DNA of 64,000 nt from Streptomyces sporangiiformans (GTDB lineage: Bacteria; Actinomycetota; Actinomycetes; Streptomycetales; Streptomycetaceae). How positions within the stretch are numbered: the first letter of the stretch is position 1; each line of letters opens with the position of its first letter. Under the pieces are notes generated by a model, which ran no database searches, had not been told where the DNA came from, and saw only the letters and a list, made by a program, of their open reading frames with translations. Location of the stretch: NCBI RefSeq assembly GCF_005768555.2, contig NZ_VCHX02000352.1, positions 62,001 to 126,000 on the forward strand, given 5' to 3'. This document shows, in pieces, positions 7,983 to 16,247 of this stretch. A program made the position numbers and the translations under genes.

Positions 7983-10360
7983 GCCTCGGACACCTCCGCC
8001 CGCGGGGTGACCCGCCAACGGCGGTCCCCCATCGCCTCCTTGAGGTGCGACTGCCGCGCCACGACGTTCTTGAAATGGGTGTAGAAGACGGTGGAGACGA
8101 GGAGATAGCGCCAGAACCAGGCCTTGCGGCGCCGCAGTTCCGGTACCGCGAGCCGCCATGCGAACGCCGCCTGCACCACGCCGGCGGACAGGGTCACCGC
8201 CACCGCGAGGAGGCACGCGGGCACCGCCCAGTCGAGCCGGTCCGCGCCGCCCGCGCGCCAGGCCGCGTGCAGCAGCACGGGCAGGATCTGCAGCGACAGC
8301 CACGGCTGGACCTCCCGCCAGCCGAGCAGCACGAACAGCCCGGCCTTCTGGCGGCGGTTGAAGACCGGTGACCGCAGTCCGCGCCACAGGTGCCGCAGCG
8401 AAACCTGCAGCCAGCCCTGCGCCCAGCGCGAGCGCTGGTTCCACAGGGGCTTCAGCATCGTGGGCGCCAGTTCGCGCGAGACGAGGGTGCGGTCCATGGC
8501 GATCCGTGCGCCCTCGTGCAGCGCGCGCATCGTGGAGTCGATGTCCTCGGTGAGCATCGAGCCGTGCATCCGGGTCCGGGCGAGGAGATCCGTACGCCAG
8601 AAGCCGTTGGACCCGCCGAACACCCCGAAGCCGTACATCCGTGTCCGGCCGGGGTGGCTGACCGCGTAGATCGCCTCGAACTCGACGCCGACCGTCTCGG
8701 CGACCCACGAGCTCTCGCCGTTACGGACGACGCAGTGGCCCTGTACGACGTCGTAGCCGTGGGACAGCCAGTCCCAGGCGTGCCGGAAGGCGTCCGGGTC
8801 GGGGTGGTGGTCGGCGTCGAAGATGCCGACGAACTCGCCGGCTACACGCGTAGCGGCTGCGTTGAGGTTCTGCGCTTTCGACGTGCTGCCCGCGACGGGG
8901 AGCAGTACCAGCCGCGGGTCGCGGCGCGCGATCTCGCGCAGGGTGTCCTCGACGGGCAGGGAGTGCGGGGTGTTGTACGCGAGGACGATCTCGAGCTTGT
9001 TCGGATAGTCGAGGCGCAGGAACGACTCGACGGTGTCGACGATCGTGGCCGCCTCGTTCGGCAGGTACGCGGCGATGACGGCGCTGGCGGGCGGGTACGG
9101 CTGCGCGGCCCGCGCGGGGCGGGGCTCGGCGTCGAGCGAGTAGAGGCACTCGAGGACGATGAGCAGCGCCGACGCGACGAGTCCGGCGACCACCACCCAG
9201 TACGCGGCGGACGCGAGGTCCCAGCCGATCGCGTACGCCTGCTGGTAGATCAGGAAGGGCAGCCCGATGCCGAGCAGCAGGCTGAGCACCGGGGACAGGA
9301 GCGGCACCAGTGAGGTGCGGGCACGCCGGGTGGGGGTGCTGGCCCGCATCCATGGTTCGTACCGGACCGGGCGCAGATCTCTGTGGCGTACGGCCTCCGC
9401 GGCGGCGTCGCGGGCTTCCTGTAGCGGGCGGCTGCGGCCGGCGTCGTCGGTGCGGCCGGCGTCGTCGGTGCGGCCGGTGTCGTCGTGGCCGGTGTCGTCG
9501 GTGCGGTCGATGTGGCGGGTGTGGTCGGTGAGCGGGGTCCAGCCGACGGCCGGAGTGAGCCGTACGTTCTCGTCCGCGACGACGAACCGGGTGCCCGCGA
9601 CGGTGGTCGCGAACACCTGGAGCGCGTTGCGGGCCTCCTCCTCGTCGACGCCGGGCATCAGCATGAGCAGATGTCCGTCGTCGTCCCAGCCGAGCCGGTC
9701 GCAACCGCTGCCGAGCCGCTCGGCGACCTGGGCGAGCCGTTCGGCGACCTCACGCCGGACGCGCGAGCCGAGGCGGGCCTCCAACGCTGCGGTCTCGGCG
9801 ACGCCGACCACGGCGAGCACGCCACCGTTGCGGGCGGCCGCGGGACGTCCCAGCTCGCGTTCGAGCTCGTCCATGAAGTGCGGGCCGGAGTAGAGGCCGG
9901 TGCGCGGGTCGAGGAGCAACTGCTCGACGGGGACGGGCACTCGGTGCAACTTGGCCGCGATGCGCGCGTCGAGCTCGTCCGGGTCGGGTGTCTCCGGTAA
10001 GCAGTCGTCGGCGCCGTCCCGTAACAGCTCGGCCACGGCCTTCGGCCGGCCGTCCGCGGTGACCATGAGGAGGGGGAGGGCCTGGCCGGCGGGGTCGGCA
10101 CGCACCTCCCGTATGACGTCGAGGCCTTCGTCGAGCGCGACGATCACGTCGGGCCGGCTCTGCCGCGTCTGCCGGACGACCTCGCCCGGCACCGCGTGAC
10201 TGACCTCGTAGCCCGCCGACACGAGCGTACGGCCCAGCTGTTCACGCTTCGTTCCCGGCGTGCCGACGGCCAGGACGTGGCGGGGGGCCGGTTGGGTATC
10301 TCGGCGCACGCGGGCGTGAGCGTCCTGGGGCACGCGGGCGTGCCCAAGCTGATCAAGCAT
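7979..10360 (-). CDS. Receiver-like + degenerate GGDEF + family 2 glycosyltransferase fusion
   Basis: A 793-residue multidomain protein. Residues about 25-140 resemble a response-regulator receiver (HVLAVGTPGTKREQLGR, then PDVIVALDEGLDVI). Residues about 145-300 resemble a GGDEF domain (LLLDPRTGLYSGPHFMDEL) whose active-site loop is RLGWDDDGHLLML, so cyclase activity is unlikely. A Thr/Asp/Gly-rich linker follows, then two membrane helices. The GT2 domain has AAYLPNEAATI, FDADHHPD, a TED motif and QRSRWAQGW, as in BcsA/hyaluronan-type synthases, with C-terminal membrane helices. I chose ATG 10360 because GGGA lies upstream; the longer frame would need a TTG at 10441. It is operonic with the acyltransferase. 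Likely makes an exopolysaccharide under nucleotide or phosphorylation control (inference). Confidence 0.75.
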   Translation of the reverse strand: MLDQLGHARVPQDAHARVRRDTQPAPRHVLAVGTPGTKREQLGRTLVSAGYEVSHAVPGEVVRQTRQSRPDVIVALDEGLDVIREVRADPAGQALPLLMVTADGRPKAVAELLRDGADDCLPETPDPDELDARIAAKLHRVPVPVEQLLLDPRTGLYSGPHFMDELERELGRPAAARNGGVLAVVGVAETAALEARLGSRVRREVAERLAQVAERLGSGCDRLGWDDDGHLLMLMPGVDEEEARNALQVFATTVAGTRFVVADENVRLTPAVGWTPLTDHTRHIDRTDDTGHDDTGRTDDAGRTDDAGRSRPLQEARDAAAEAVRHRDLRPVRYEPWMRASTPTRRARTSLVPLLSPVLSLLLGIGLPFLIYQQAYAIGWDLASAAYWVVVAGLVASALLIVLECLYSLDAEPRPARAAQPYPPASAVIAAYLPNEAATIVDTVESFLRLDYPNKLEIVLAYNTPHSLPVEDTLREIARRDPRLVLLPVAGSTSKAQNLNAAATRVAGEFVGIFDADHHPDPDAFRHAWDWLSHGYDVVQGHCVVRNGESSWVAETVGVEFEAIYAVSHPGRTRMYGFGVFGGSNGFWRTDLLARTRMHGSMLTEDIDSTMRALHEGARIAMDRTLVSRELAPTMLKPLWNQRSRWAQGWLQVSLRHLWRGLRSPVFNRRQKAGLFVLLGWREVQPWLSLQILPVLLHAAWRAGGADRLDWAVPACLLAVAVTLSAGVVQAAFAWRLAVPELRRRKAWFWRYLLVSTVFYTHFKNVVARQSHLKEAMGDRRWRVTPRAEVSEA

Positions 10361-10681
10361 CTGTGTGGTCCCATCCTGTTCGGATCGTGGGGGAGGACCT
10401 TGATTTACGTGAGAGCTCAACTGCCTTGTGTTTGTGGGCAATTGACGATCAACAAACAGCCTTGGCGATCACTGTGTCAGTGAGCCGTCAGAGGCGTAAC
10501 ACTCTCTTTGCGGTCTTATGCCGACGCTGCGAAGGCGGCCCGCCGTCGGGCTGGGTGCCCCCTCGACTCGCGGACGTGGGCATGCGCCTCTGGGGTCTCT
10601 GGCGGGGTGCTCGGCGGGGTGTTCGGCTGAGAGGATGACACATCTACGAGATCTGTCATCCGCGTCGGCGACACTCCCCCG
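10361..10681. other. Intergenic region upstream of the glycosyltransferase fusion
   Basis: No gene is evident. On the minus strand this is the leader of the glycosyltransferase gene. It contains a small palindrome, CACTG-3 nt-CAGTG at 10470-10482, which could be a regulatory site. I find no convincing c-di-GMP riboswitch pattern. The half nearer 10681 lies just past the stop of the GntR gene. Confidence 0.35.
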
Positions 10682-11404
10682 TCAGAGCCGCTGTTCGTCC
10701 TTCTCTTCCGGGTCCCAGTCCAGCAGCCGTACCTTCGCCACCGTCTCTACGTGCCGGCGCATGGCGGCCGCCGCCCGGCCTGGCTGCTGGGCGACGATCG
10801 CGTTGAAGATCGCGCGGTGCTGGGTCAGGGAGCGGGTGGGGCGGCTCGGCTGGCGCAGGGACTCGTGGCGGCTCTCGGTGATCTGGTCGGCGATGGAACG
10901 CATGAACTCGGCGAGGATGCCGCTGTGGGCCGCCGCCGTGACCGCGGCGTGGAAGAGGCGGTCGCCCTCCACGCCGTGTTCGCCCGCCGCGATCTCGGCC
11001 TGCATGCGCGCGAGGGCGGAGTCCATGGCGGCGATGTCCTCGTCGGTGCGGCGCTCGGCGGCCAGTTCGGCGAGCTTGGTCTCCAGGGCCTCGCGAGCGT
11101 CGAGTACGTCGGGGAGCCTGCGGCGGCGTTCGACCAGTTGCTCCACCGGTTCGACGTCGAGGGTGTCGCGGACCAGGTAGGTACCGCCGCCGTGGCGGGC
11201 CTCGACCAGCCCCTGGACCTCCAGGACGACGATGGCCTGTTTCACGGAGGCGCGGCTGACGCCGAGTCGGGCCGCCAGGTCGCGCTCGGGCGGGAGGCGG
11301 TCGCCGGCGCCCAGGCCGCCCTCGGCGACATAGCGGCGCAGGCGGTCGAGGACCTGCTCGTACAGGCGCGGCTTGGCCGCCATCGGGCGCAGTGCGTCAC
11401 TCAT
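10682..11404 (-). CDS. matR: GntR/FadR-family regulator of the malonate genes
   Basis: A 240-residue FadR-type repressor. The N-terminal winged HTH reads LYEQVLDRLRRYV, then GDRLPPERDLAARLGVSRASVKQAIVVLE. The C-terminal FCD effector domain carries the helical DAREALETKLAELA and HRAIFNAIVAQQPGRAAAAMRRHV segments. I chose ATG 11404 because GGGGA lies 7 nt upstream; the frame is open further upstream without a ribosome binding site. It is divergent from the MatC carrier gene, and the shared 356-bp region holds several FadR-like operators. The most likely effector is malonate or malonyl-CoA (inference from context). Confidence 0.8.
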   Translation of the reverse strand: MSDALRPMAAKPRLYEQVLDRLRRYVAEGGLGAGDRLPPERDLAARLGVSRASVKQAIVVLEVQGLVEARHGGGTYLVRDTLDVEPVEQLVERRRRLPDVLDAREALETKLAELAAERRTDEDIAAMDSALARMQAEIAAGEHGVEGDRLFHAAVTAAAHSGILAEFMRSIADQITESRHESLRQPSRPTRSLTQHRAIFNAIVAQQPGRAAAAMRRHVETVAKVRLLDWDPEEKDEQRL

Positions 11405-11484
11405 GCCCCGGTCCCCTTTATCCACTCTTGCGCGCTGTTCGTCCCGCGGCCGCAGCGTAACACCGTGGATGACGGGATCAGTGG

Positions 11485-11500
11485 CACTTGTGGACAAGTG
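11485..11500. promoter_or_regulatory. Palindrome in the matR-matC intergenic region
   Basis: CACTTGT and ACAAGTG are separated by GG, a perfect inverted repeat. It lies about 80 bp from the matR start and may be an accessory operator or an autoregulatory site. It is distinct in sequence from the three TGGYTSARCCA sites downstream. Confidence 0.4.
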
Positions 11501-11522
11501 GCCGAGTGGCCGAGTGGATAAG

Positions 11523-11533
11523 TGGCTGAACCA
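11523..11533. promoter_or_regulatory. Candidate MatR operator 1
   Basis: TGGCTGAACCA is an 11-bp dyad of the TGGYnnnRCCA type expected for FadR-subfamily GntR proteins. It is part of a 14-bp arm (11520-11533) that is repeated in exact inverted orientation at 11579-11592, with TTGACG (11550-11555, possible -35) between the arms. Confidence 0.55.
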
Positions 11534-11578
11534 ATTCTGGTCCTATCTCTTGACGGTCTCTACGGCCGACATCCAATG

Positions 11579-11589
11579 TGGTTCAGCCA
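11579..11589. promoter_or_regulatory. Candidate MatR operator 2
   Basis: TGGTTCAGCCA is the exact reverse complement of operator 1. It would overlap or lie just downstream of the -10 region of a promoter whose -35 is TTGACG at 11550-11555, so binding here would block matC transcription. Confidence 0.55.
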
Positions 11590-11623
11590 CTTGGGCCATC
11601 AAGCCCGGGCCTAGTGGCCGAGT

Positions 11624-11634
11624 GGCTCAGCCAC
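11624..11634. promoter_or_regulatory. Candidate MatR operator 3
   Basis: TGGCTCAGCCA lies within a perfect 15-bp palindrome, AGTGGCT-C-AGCCACT (11621-11635). It is the most symmetrical of the three sites and probably the strongest. It lies downstream of the presumed matC promoter. Confidence 0.55.
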
Positions 11635-11635
11635 T

Positions 11636-11760
11636 TGACCACTCATCCACTGCCATTGCCCACTCCCCCACTCCACTCGTCCACTCCGCCAGCTCCACCT
11701 CGTCCACTCCCCACTTGACCAGCCACCCGCTCGACAAGGGACCCAAAGACGGGAGCCCGC
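11636..11760 (+). other. matC leader, CCACTC-rich
   Basis: This 125-bp stretch consists of irregular repeats of CCACT/TCCACTC, strongly pyrimidine-biased on the plus strand. It looks like expanded operator-derived half-sites rather than coding sequence. It ends with GGGAG 5 nt before the matC ATG. Confidence 0.4.
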
Positions 11761-13137
11761 ATGTCCGCCGAACTGATATCGATCCTCGTGCTCGTCGTGG
11801 TGTTCGTGATCGCCACCACCCGCTCCATCAACATGGGCGCGCTCGCCTTCGCCGCCGCGTTCGGGGTCGGCGAGCTCGTCGCCGATCTCGATGCCGAGCA
11901 GATCTTCGCCGGCTTCCCCGGTGACCTCTTCGTCGTGCTCGTCGGGGTGACGTATCTGTTCGCGATCGCCCGCGCCAACGGCACCACTGACTGGCTGGTG
12001 CATGCCTCGATCCGGCTCGTGGGCGGGCGGATCGTGCTGATCCCGTGGGTGATGTTCGTACTGACGGGGGCGCTCACCGCGATCGGCGCGGTCAGTCCGG
12101 CCGCGGTCGCCATCGTGGCACCGCTCGCACTGAGTTTCGCCGTGCGGTACGAGATCAGTCCGCTGCTGATGGGCGCGATGGTCGTGCACGGCGCGCAGGG
12201 CGGCGGCTTCTCCCCGATCAGCATCTACGGGTCGATCGTCAACGGGATCGTGGAGCGCGAGAACCTGCCGGGCAACGAGGTCGCGCTCTTCCTCGCCTCG
12301 CTCGTCGTCAATCTCGTGATCGCGGGTGTGGTGTTCGTACTGTTCGGGGGGCTGAAGCTGAAGGGCGGGGCCGAGGTGGCTCAGGCCGAGGCCAAGGCCA
12401 AGGCCGGGGCCGAGGCCAGGGCCAAGGTCGGGGCCGACGCATCAGCCACCAGCCGACACGGCCAGGAAGCCGCCGAGCAAGCCGACGAAGAGGCCGCCCA
12501 AAAAGAGGCCCAAAAAGAGGCCCAAGAAGACGACACCCGGCTGAACCCCGCACGTATCGCCACCCTCACCGCCCTGGTCGCCCTGGTCGTCGCCGTGCTG
12601 GCCTTCGACCTGGACGCCGGGCTCACCTCCATCACCCTCGCCGTCCTCCTCAGCGCCTGCTGGCCGGAAGACAGCCGCAACGCCGTCAGCCAGATCGCGT
12701 GGCCGACGGTCCTGCTGATCTGCGGCGTGCTGACGTACGTCGGCGTCCTGGACGAGATGGGCACGATCGACTGGGCCGGCGAGGGCGTCAGCGGCATCGG
12801 CATCCCGCTGCTCTCCTCCGTCCTCCTCTGCTACATCGGCGCGGTCGTCTCCGCCTTCGCCTCCTCCGTCGGCATCATGGGGGCGCTGATTCCGCTGGCT
12901 GTACCGTTCCTGGCACAGGGCGAGATCGGGGCGGTCGGGATGATCGCGGCTCTCGCGGTGTCGGCGACGGTGGTGGATGTGAGCCCGTTCTCGACGAACG
13001 GCGCGCTGGTGCTCGCGGCGGCTCCCGGCGTCGACCGCGAGCGTTTCTTCCGCCAGCTGATGGTGTACGGGGGAATCGTGGTCGCCGTGGTGCCGGCCGT
13101 GGTGTGGCTCGCACTGGTGGTGCCCGGCTGGGGATGA
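11761..13137 (+). CDS. matC: MatC-type malonate/dicarboxylate carrier
   Basis: A 458-residue polytopic permease. The N-terminal 160 residues (AELISILVLVVVFVIATTRS, GFPGDLFVVLVGVTYLF, GAVSPAAVAIVAPLAL) match the dicarboxylate carrier MatC N-terminal family, and the C-terminal half is an ion-transporter (IT/SLC13-like) bundle. A charged cytoplasmic loop at about 200-265 is rich in Ala, Lys and Glu with repeated KEAQKEAQ. It probably imports malonate for MatB, encoded 62 bp downstream. GGGAG precedes the ATG. Confidence 0.8.
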   Translation: MSAELISILVLVVVFVIATTRSINMGALAFAAAFGVGELVADLDAEQIFAGFPGDLFVVLVGVTYLFAIARANGTTDWLVHASIRLVGGRIVLIPWVMFVLTGALTAIGAVSPAAVAIVAPLALSFAVRYEISPLLMGAMVVHGAQGGGFSPISIYGSIVNGIVERENLPGNEVALFLASLVVNLVIAGVVFVLFGGLKLKGGAEVAQAEAKAKAGAEARAKVGADASATSRHGQEAAEQADEEAAQKEAQKEAQEDDTRLNPARIATLTALVALVVAVLAFDLDAGLTSITLAVLLSACWPEDSRNAVSQIAWPTVLLICGVLTYVGVLDEMGTIDWAGEGVSGIGIPLLSSVLLCYIGAVVSAFASSVGIMGALIPLAVPFLAQGEIGAVGMIAALAVSATVVDVSPFSTNGALVLAAAPGVDRERFFRQLMVYGGIVVAVVPAVVWLALVVPGWG

Positions 13138-13198
13138 CAGCGCCGCCCTGGTTGCATACCGACCAACGACCGAAATGAACGGCTAAGGAGTACGCCAC

Positions 13199-14704
13199 GT
13201 GTCCCCTCTCTTCCCGGCTCTCTTCCCGGCCCTGACGGAGGCCTCGGCGGACCCGGACGGTCCCGGTGCGCACCGGCCCGCCCTGCGCTTCGGCGACCGC
13301 TCCCTGACGTACCGCGAACTCGCCGCCGCGGCCGCGCCCCTGGCCGAGCGTGTCACGGGAGCGGGCCGGATCGCGGTCTGGGCCACGCCCACTCTGGAGA
13401 CCGCCGTCTCCGTGGTCGCCGCCCTCCTGGCCGGGGTCCCCGCCGTGCCGCTCAACCCGAAGTCGGGTGAGAGCGAGCTGGGGCACATCGTGTCCGACAG
13501 CGCGCCGTCACTCGTCCTCGCGGCGCCGGGCGACCGGCTCCCGGCCGCCCTGGGTGGGCTGGAACGCGTGGATGTCGCCGTCGACGTACGTGCCGCAGGG
13601 TCGTCCCGCGCGACCACGGACCACGCGATCACGGACCACGCCCCCGAAGCCCCCGCCCTGATCGTCTACACCTCCGGCACCACCGGCCCGCCCAAGGGCG
13701 CCGTCATCCCCCGCCGGGCTGTCGCCACCACCCTGGACGCGCTCGCGGACGCCTGGCAGTGGACCGGCGACGACGTACTCGTGCACGGCCTTCCCCTCTT
13801 CCACGTACATGGCCTGATCCTCGGCATCCTCGGCCCGCTGCGCCGCGGCGGATCCGTCCGGCATCTCGGCCGGTTCGAAACGGCGGGCGTGGCAAGGGAG
13901 TTGAGCGAGGGCGCCACCATGCTGTTCGGGGTGCCGACGATGTACCACCGGATCGCGGAGGCACTGCCCGACGACCCGGCCCTCGCGAAGGCCCTGGCCA
14001 GGGCGCGGCTGCTGGTGTCGGGGTCGGCGGCCCTCCCCGTGCACGACCACGAGCGGATCGCGGCGGCGACGGGACGGCGGGTCATCGAGCGGTACGGGAT
14101 GACGGAGACGCTCATGAACACGAGCGTGCGCGCGGACGGGGAGCCGCGCGCGGGCACGGTCGGGGTTCCACTGCCGGGTGTCGAACTGCGCCTGACGGAG
14201 GAGGACGGGGTGACGGCCGTCGAGGCGTACGACGGCGAGAGCGTCGGTGAGATCCAGGTCCGCGGGCCCAACCTCTTCACCGAGTATCTGAACCGTCCTG
14301 ACGCGACCGCGGAGGCGTTCACCGAGGACGGCTGGTTCCGCACGGGTGACATGGCGGTGCGTGACCCCGACGGCTACGTACGTATCGTCGGCCGCAAGGC
14401 CACCGACCTCATCAAGAGCGGTGGTTACAAGATCGGCGCGGGTGAGATCGAGAACGCGCTCCTGGAGCACCCGGGTGTGCGCGAGGCCGCGGTCACCGGT
14501 GAGCCCGACGCCGACCTCGGTGAGCGGATCGTGGCGTGGATCGTGCCGGCCGCCCCTCAATCTCCGCCGTCGGCCGAGGAGTTGGCCGGCCATGTGGCCC
14601 GCCGTCTCGCGCCCCACAAGCGGCCGCGCGCGGTCCGTTACCTCGACTCCCTGCCCCGCAACGACATGGGCAAGATCATGAAGCGCGCACTGCCCCATGA
14701 CTGA
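13199..14704 (+). CDS. matB: Malonyl-CoA synthetase
   Basis: A 501-residue ANL-superfamily adenylate-forming enzyme. Motifs include the P-loop-like IVYTSGTTGPPKGA, LPLFHVHGL, RYGMTETLMN, the GWFRTGDM hinge region and IKSGGYKIGAGEIE, with the catalytic Lys late in the protein (PRNDMGKIMKR). Size and motif set fit MatB, which converts malonate, CoA and ATP to malonyl-CoA. A MatC-type carrier gene lies directly upstream. GTG start with AAGGAG 8 nt upstream. It overlaps the carboxyltransferase gene by 8 nt. Confidence 0.85.
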   Translation: MSPLFPALFPALTEASADPDGPGAHRPALRFGDRSLTYRELAAAAAPLAERVTGAGRIAVWATPTLETAVSVVAALLAGVPAVPLNPKSGESELGHIVSDSAPSLVLAAPGDRLPAALGGLERVDVAVDVRAAGSSRATTDHAITDHAPEAPALIVYTSGTTGPPKGAVIPRRAVATTLDALADAWQWTGDDVLVHGLPLFHVHGLILGILGPLRRGGSVRHLGRFETAGVARELSEGATMLFGVPTMYHRIAEALPDDPALAKALARARLLVSGSAALPVHDHERIAAATGRRVIERYGMTETLMNTSVRADGEPRAGTVGVPLPGVELRLTEEDGVTAVEAYDGESVGEIQVRGPNLFTEYLNRPDATAEAFTEDGWFRTGDMAVRDPDGYVRIVGRKATDLIKSGGYKIGAGEIENALLEHPGVREAAVTGEPDADLGERIVAWIVPAAPQSPPSAEELAGHVARRLAPHKRPRAVRYLDSLPRNDMGKIMKRALPHD

Positions 14705-16070
14705 CACGCCTGACGTACCTGACGTACCTGACGTACCTGAGGTACCACGGTTCACGGCCCGCGAGGCGATCGGTCTCGTCGCCGCCGATTTCACCGAACT
14801 CCCGGCCCCGACAGGCGCGTACGCACCCGACGGCCCCTTGGGCTGGCAGGGTTACGACGCCTCGCGCGCCCGCGCCGTGGCCCGCACCGGCGAGGAGGAG
14901 TCCGTCGTCTGCGGCACGGCGACGGTGGGCACGACTCGCGCCGTGCTGATCTCCTTCGAGTTCGGCTTCCTGGGCGGTTCGCTGGGCGAGCGCACCGGGG
15001 ACCGGCTGGAGGCGGCGTACACGTACGCGCGTGAGCAACGCCTTCCGGTCGTCTCCCTGGTCGCCACCGGCGGCAGCCGGATGCAGGAGGGCATGCGCGC
15101 GCTGGTCCAACTCCAGCGTGTGGCCCGGCAGTCGGTGCTCACCCGGGAGGCGGGGCTGCCGCAGATCGCAGTCCTGCGGGACCCGGCGACGGGCGGCGGC
15201 TGGGCCACCCTGGGCGCGGGCGCCGATGTGATCCTGGCGCTGCCGGGCGCCCAGGTGGGCTTCGCGGGCTCCCGGGTCCGCCCACCGGACGCGGACCCGG
15301 CGGCGTACACGGCGGAGGCACAGCTGGCGGCGGGGGCGATCGACGCGGTGGTCGGGCAGCAGGAGCTGCCGGGGAACCTGGCGCTCTGGCTGCACCTGCT
15401 GAGCCGCCCGTCGACGACGCCCGCCGCTCCCCCACCCGCGCTGGGCCGAGCCGGTCTTCCCGCCACCGGCCGGGACGCGGTCGACAACGCCCGCGCCCCT
15501 CGACGTCCTCGCGCCCGGGCCTATCTGGACGCGTACTTCACGCACCGCGCGTCGATCAGCGGCGACCGCAGCGGTGGCACGGATCTTGGGATGCTCTGCG
15601 GCTTCGGCGAACACGACGGCCGTACGATCGCGTACGCGGCCCAGACCGGCACCGCCACCCGCCCCGCCGGGTACCGCACCGCCGCCCGGCTGATCCGGCT
15701 GGCGGACCAACTCCGCATCCCCGTACTGACGTTGGTGGACACTCCGGGAGCCGCCAACGACGAGGAGGCGGAGCGGCAGGGCGCGGGCGCGGCGATAGCG
15801 GAGTTGTTCGGCGCCGTGGCCGCCGCCCGTACGCCGGTCACCACCTTGCTGATCGGCGAGGGCGGCTCGGGCGGTGCCCTCGCTCTCGCGGCGCCCGGCA
15901 ACACCTGGGCCACCCCCGACAGCTACTTCTCCGTCATCGCCCCGGAGCTCGCGGCGGCGATCCTCAAACGGCCCGCGAGCCAGGTGACCGCGACGGCCGA
16001 CCAACTGCGCCTCCGGCCACAGGACTTGGTGGACCTGGGGCTGGTCAGGGGCCTGGTGAGTCCTGTGTGA
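14697..16070 (+). CDS. Fused acyl-CoA carboxyltransferase (AccD/AccA-like halves)
   Basis: A 457-residue biotin-dependent-type carboxyltransferase containing both crotonase-fold halves. The N-half has FEFGFLGGSLGERTGDRLEAA and LVATGGSRMQEG, which mark a beta-type half; the C-half has VDTPGAANDEEAERQG and GEGGSGGALALAAP, which mark an alpha-type half. It is translationally coupled to MatB, so its likely substrate is malonyl-CoA or an acceptor carboxylated from it. No biotin carrier or biotin carboxylase gene is adjacent. The N-terminus begins with four 3-residue repeats (PDV/PEV) from a 9-bp tandem repeat at about 14707-14742. Confidence 0.7.
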   Translation: MTDTPDVPDVPDVPEVPRFTAREAIGLVAADFTELPAPTGAYAPDGPLGWQGYDASRARAVARTGEEESVVCGTATVGTTRAVLISFEFGFLGGSLGERTGDRLEAAYTYAREQRLPVVSLVATGGSRMQEGMRALVQLQRVARQSVLTREAGLPQIAVLRDPATGGGWATLGAGADVILALPGAQVGFAGSRVRPPDADPAAYTAEAQLAAGAIDAVVGQQELPGNLALWLHLLSRPSTTPAAPPPALGRAGLPATGRDAVDNARAPRRPRARAYLDAYFTHRASISGDRSGGTDLGMLCGFGEHDGRTIAYAAQTGTATRPAGYRTAARLIRLADQLRIPVLTLVDTPGAANDEEAERQGAGAAIAELFGAVAAARTPVTTLLIGEGGSGGALALAAPGNTWATPDSYFSVIAPELAAAILKRPASQVTATADQLRLRPQDLVDLGLVRGLVSPV

Positions 16071-16190
16071 CGCACCGTGCCGGCAGGTCCGCGGAGCCGT
16101 CCGTCCACCCGGCCACATCCACCCATCCAGCGGCACCCCACCCAGACCATCCCAACAGGCGAACCCCTCGCTCCCCCCGCAGTATGCGAA

Positions 16191-16217
16191 GGAGGGCCGC
16201 CGTCCGGCGGGCCCTCC
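16191..16217 (+). terminator. Hairpin between the mat operon and mreB-like gene
   Basis: GGAGGGCCGCC and GGCGGGCCCTCC form a near-perfect GC-rich stem with a 4-nt loop and a single bulge. There is no T-run, which is normal for Streptomyces terminators. It probably separates the mat operon from the MreB-like gene, although it lies only 30 bp before that start. Confidence 0.5.
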
Positions 16218-16247
16218 CACCGGTCCGCGCTCTCGGGAGGATCTGCG

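Noticed and set aside
7979..10360. Active diguanylate cyclase
   Set aside because: The GGDEF signature is replaced by WDDDG, so catalysis is unlikely even if the fold is kept.
10361..10441. Longer N-terminus for the glycosyltransferase fusion (27 extra residues)
   Set aside because: It requires a TTG start at 10441 with no ribosome binding site; ATG 10360 has GGGA upstream.
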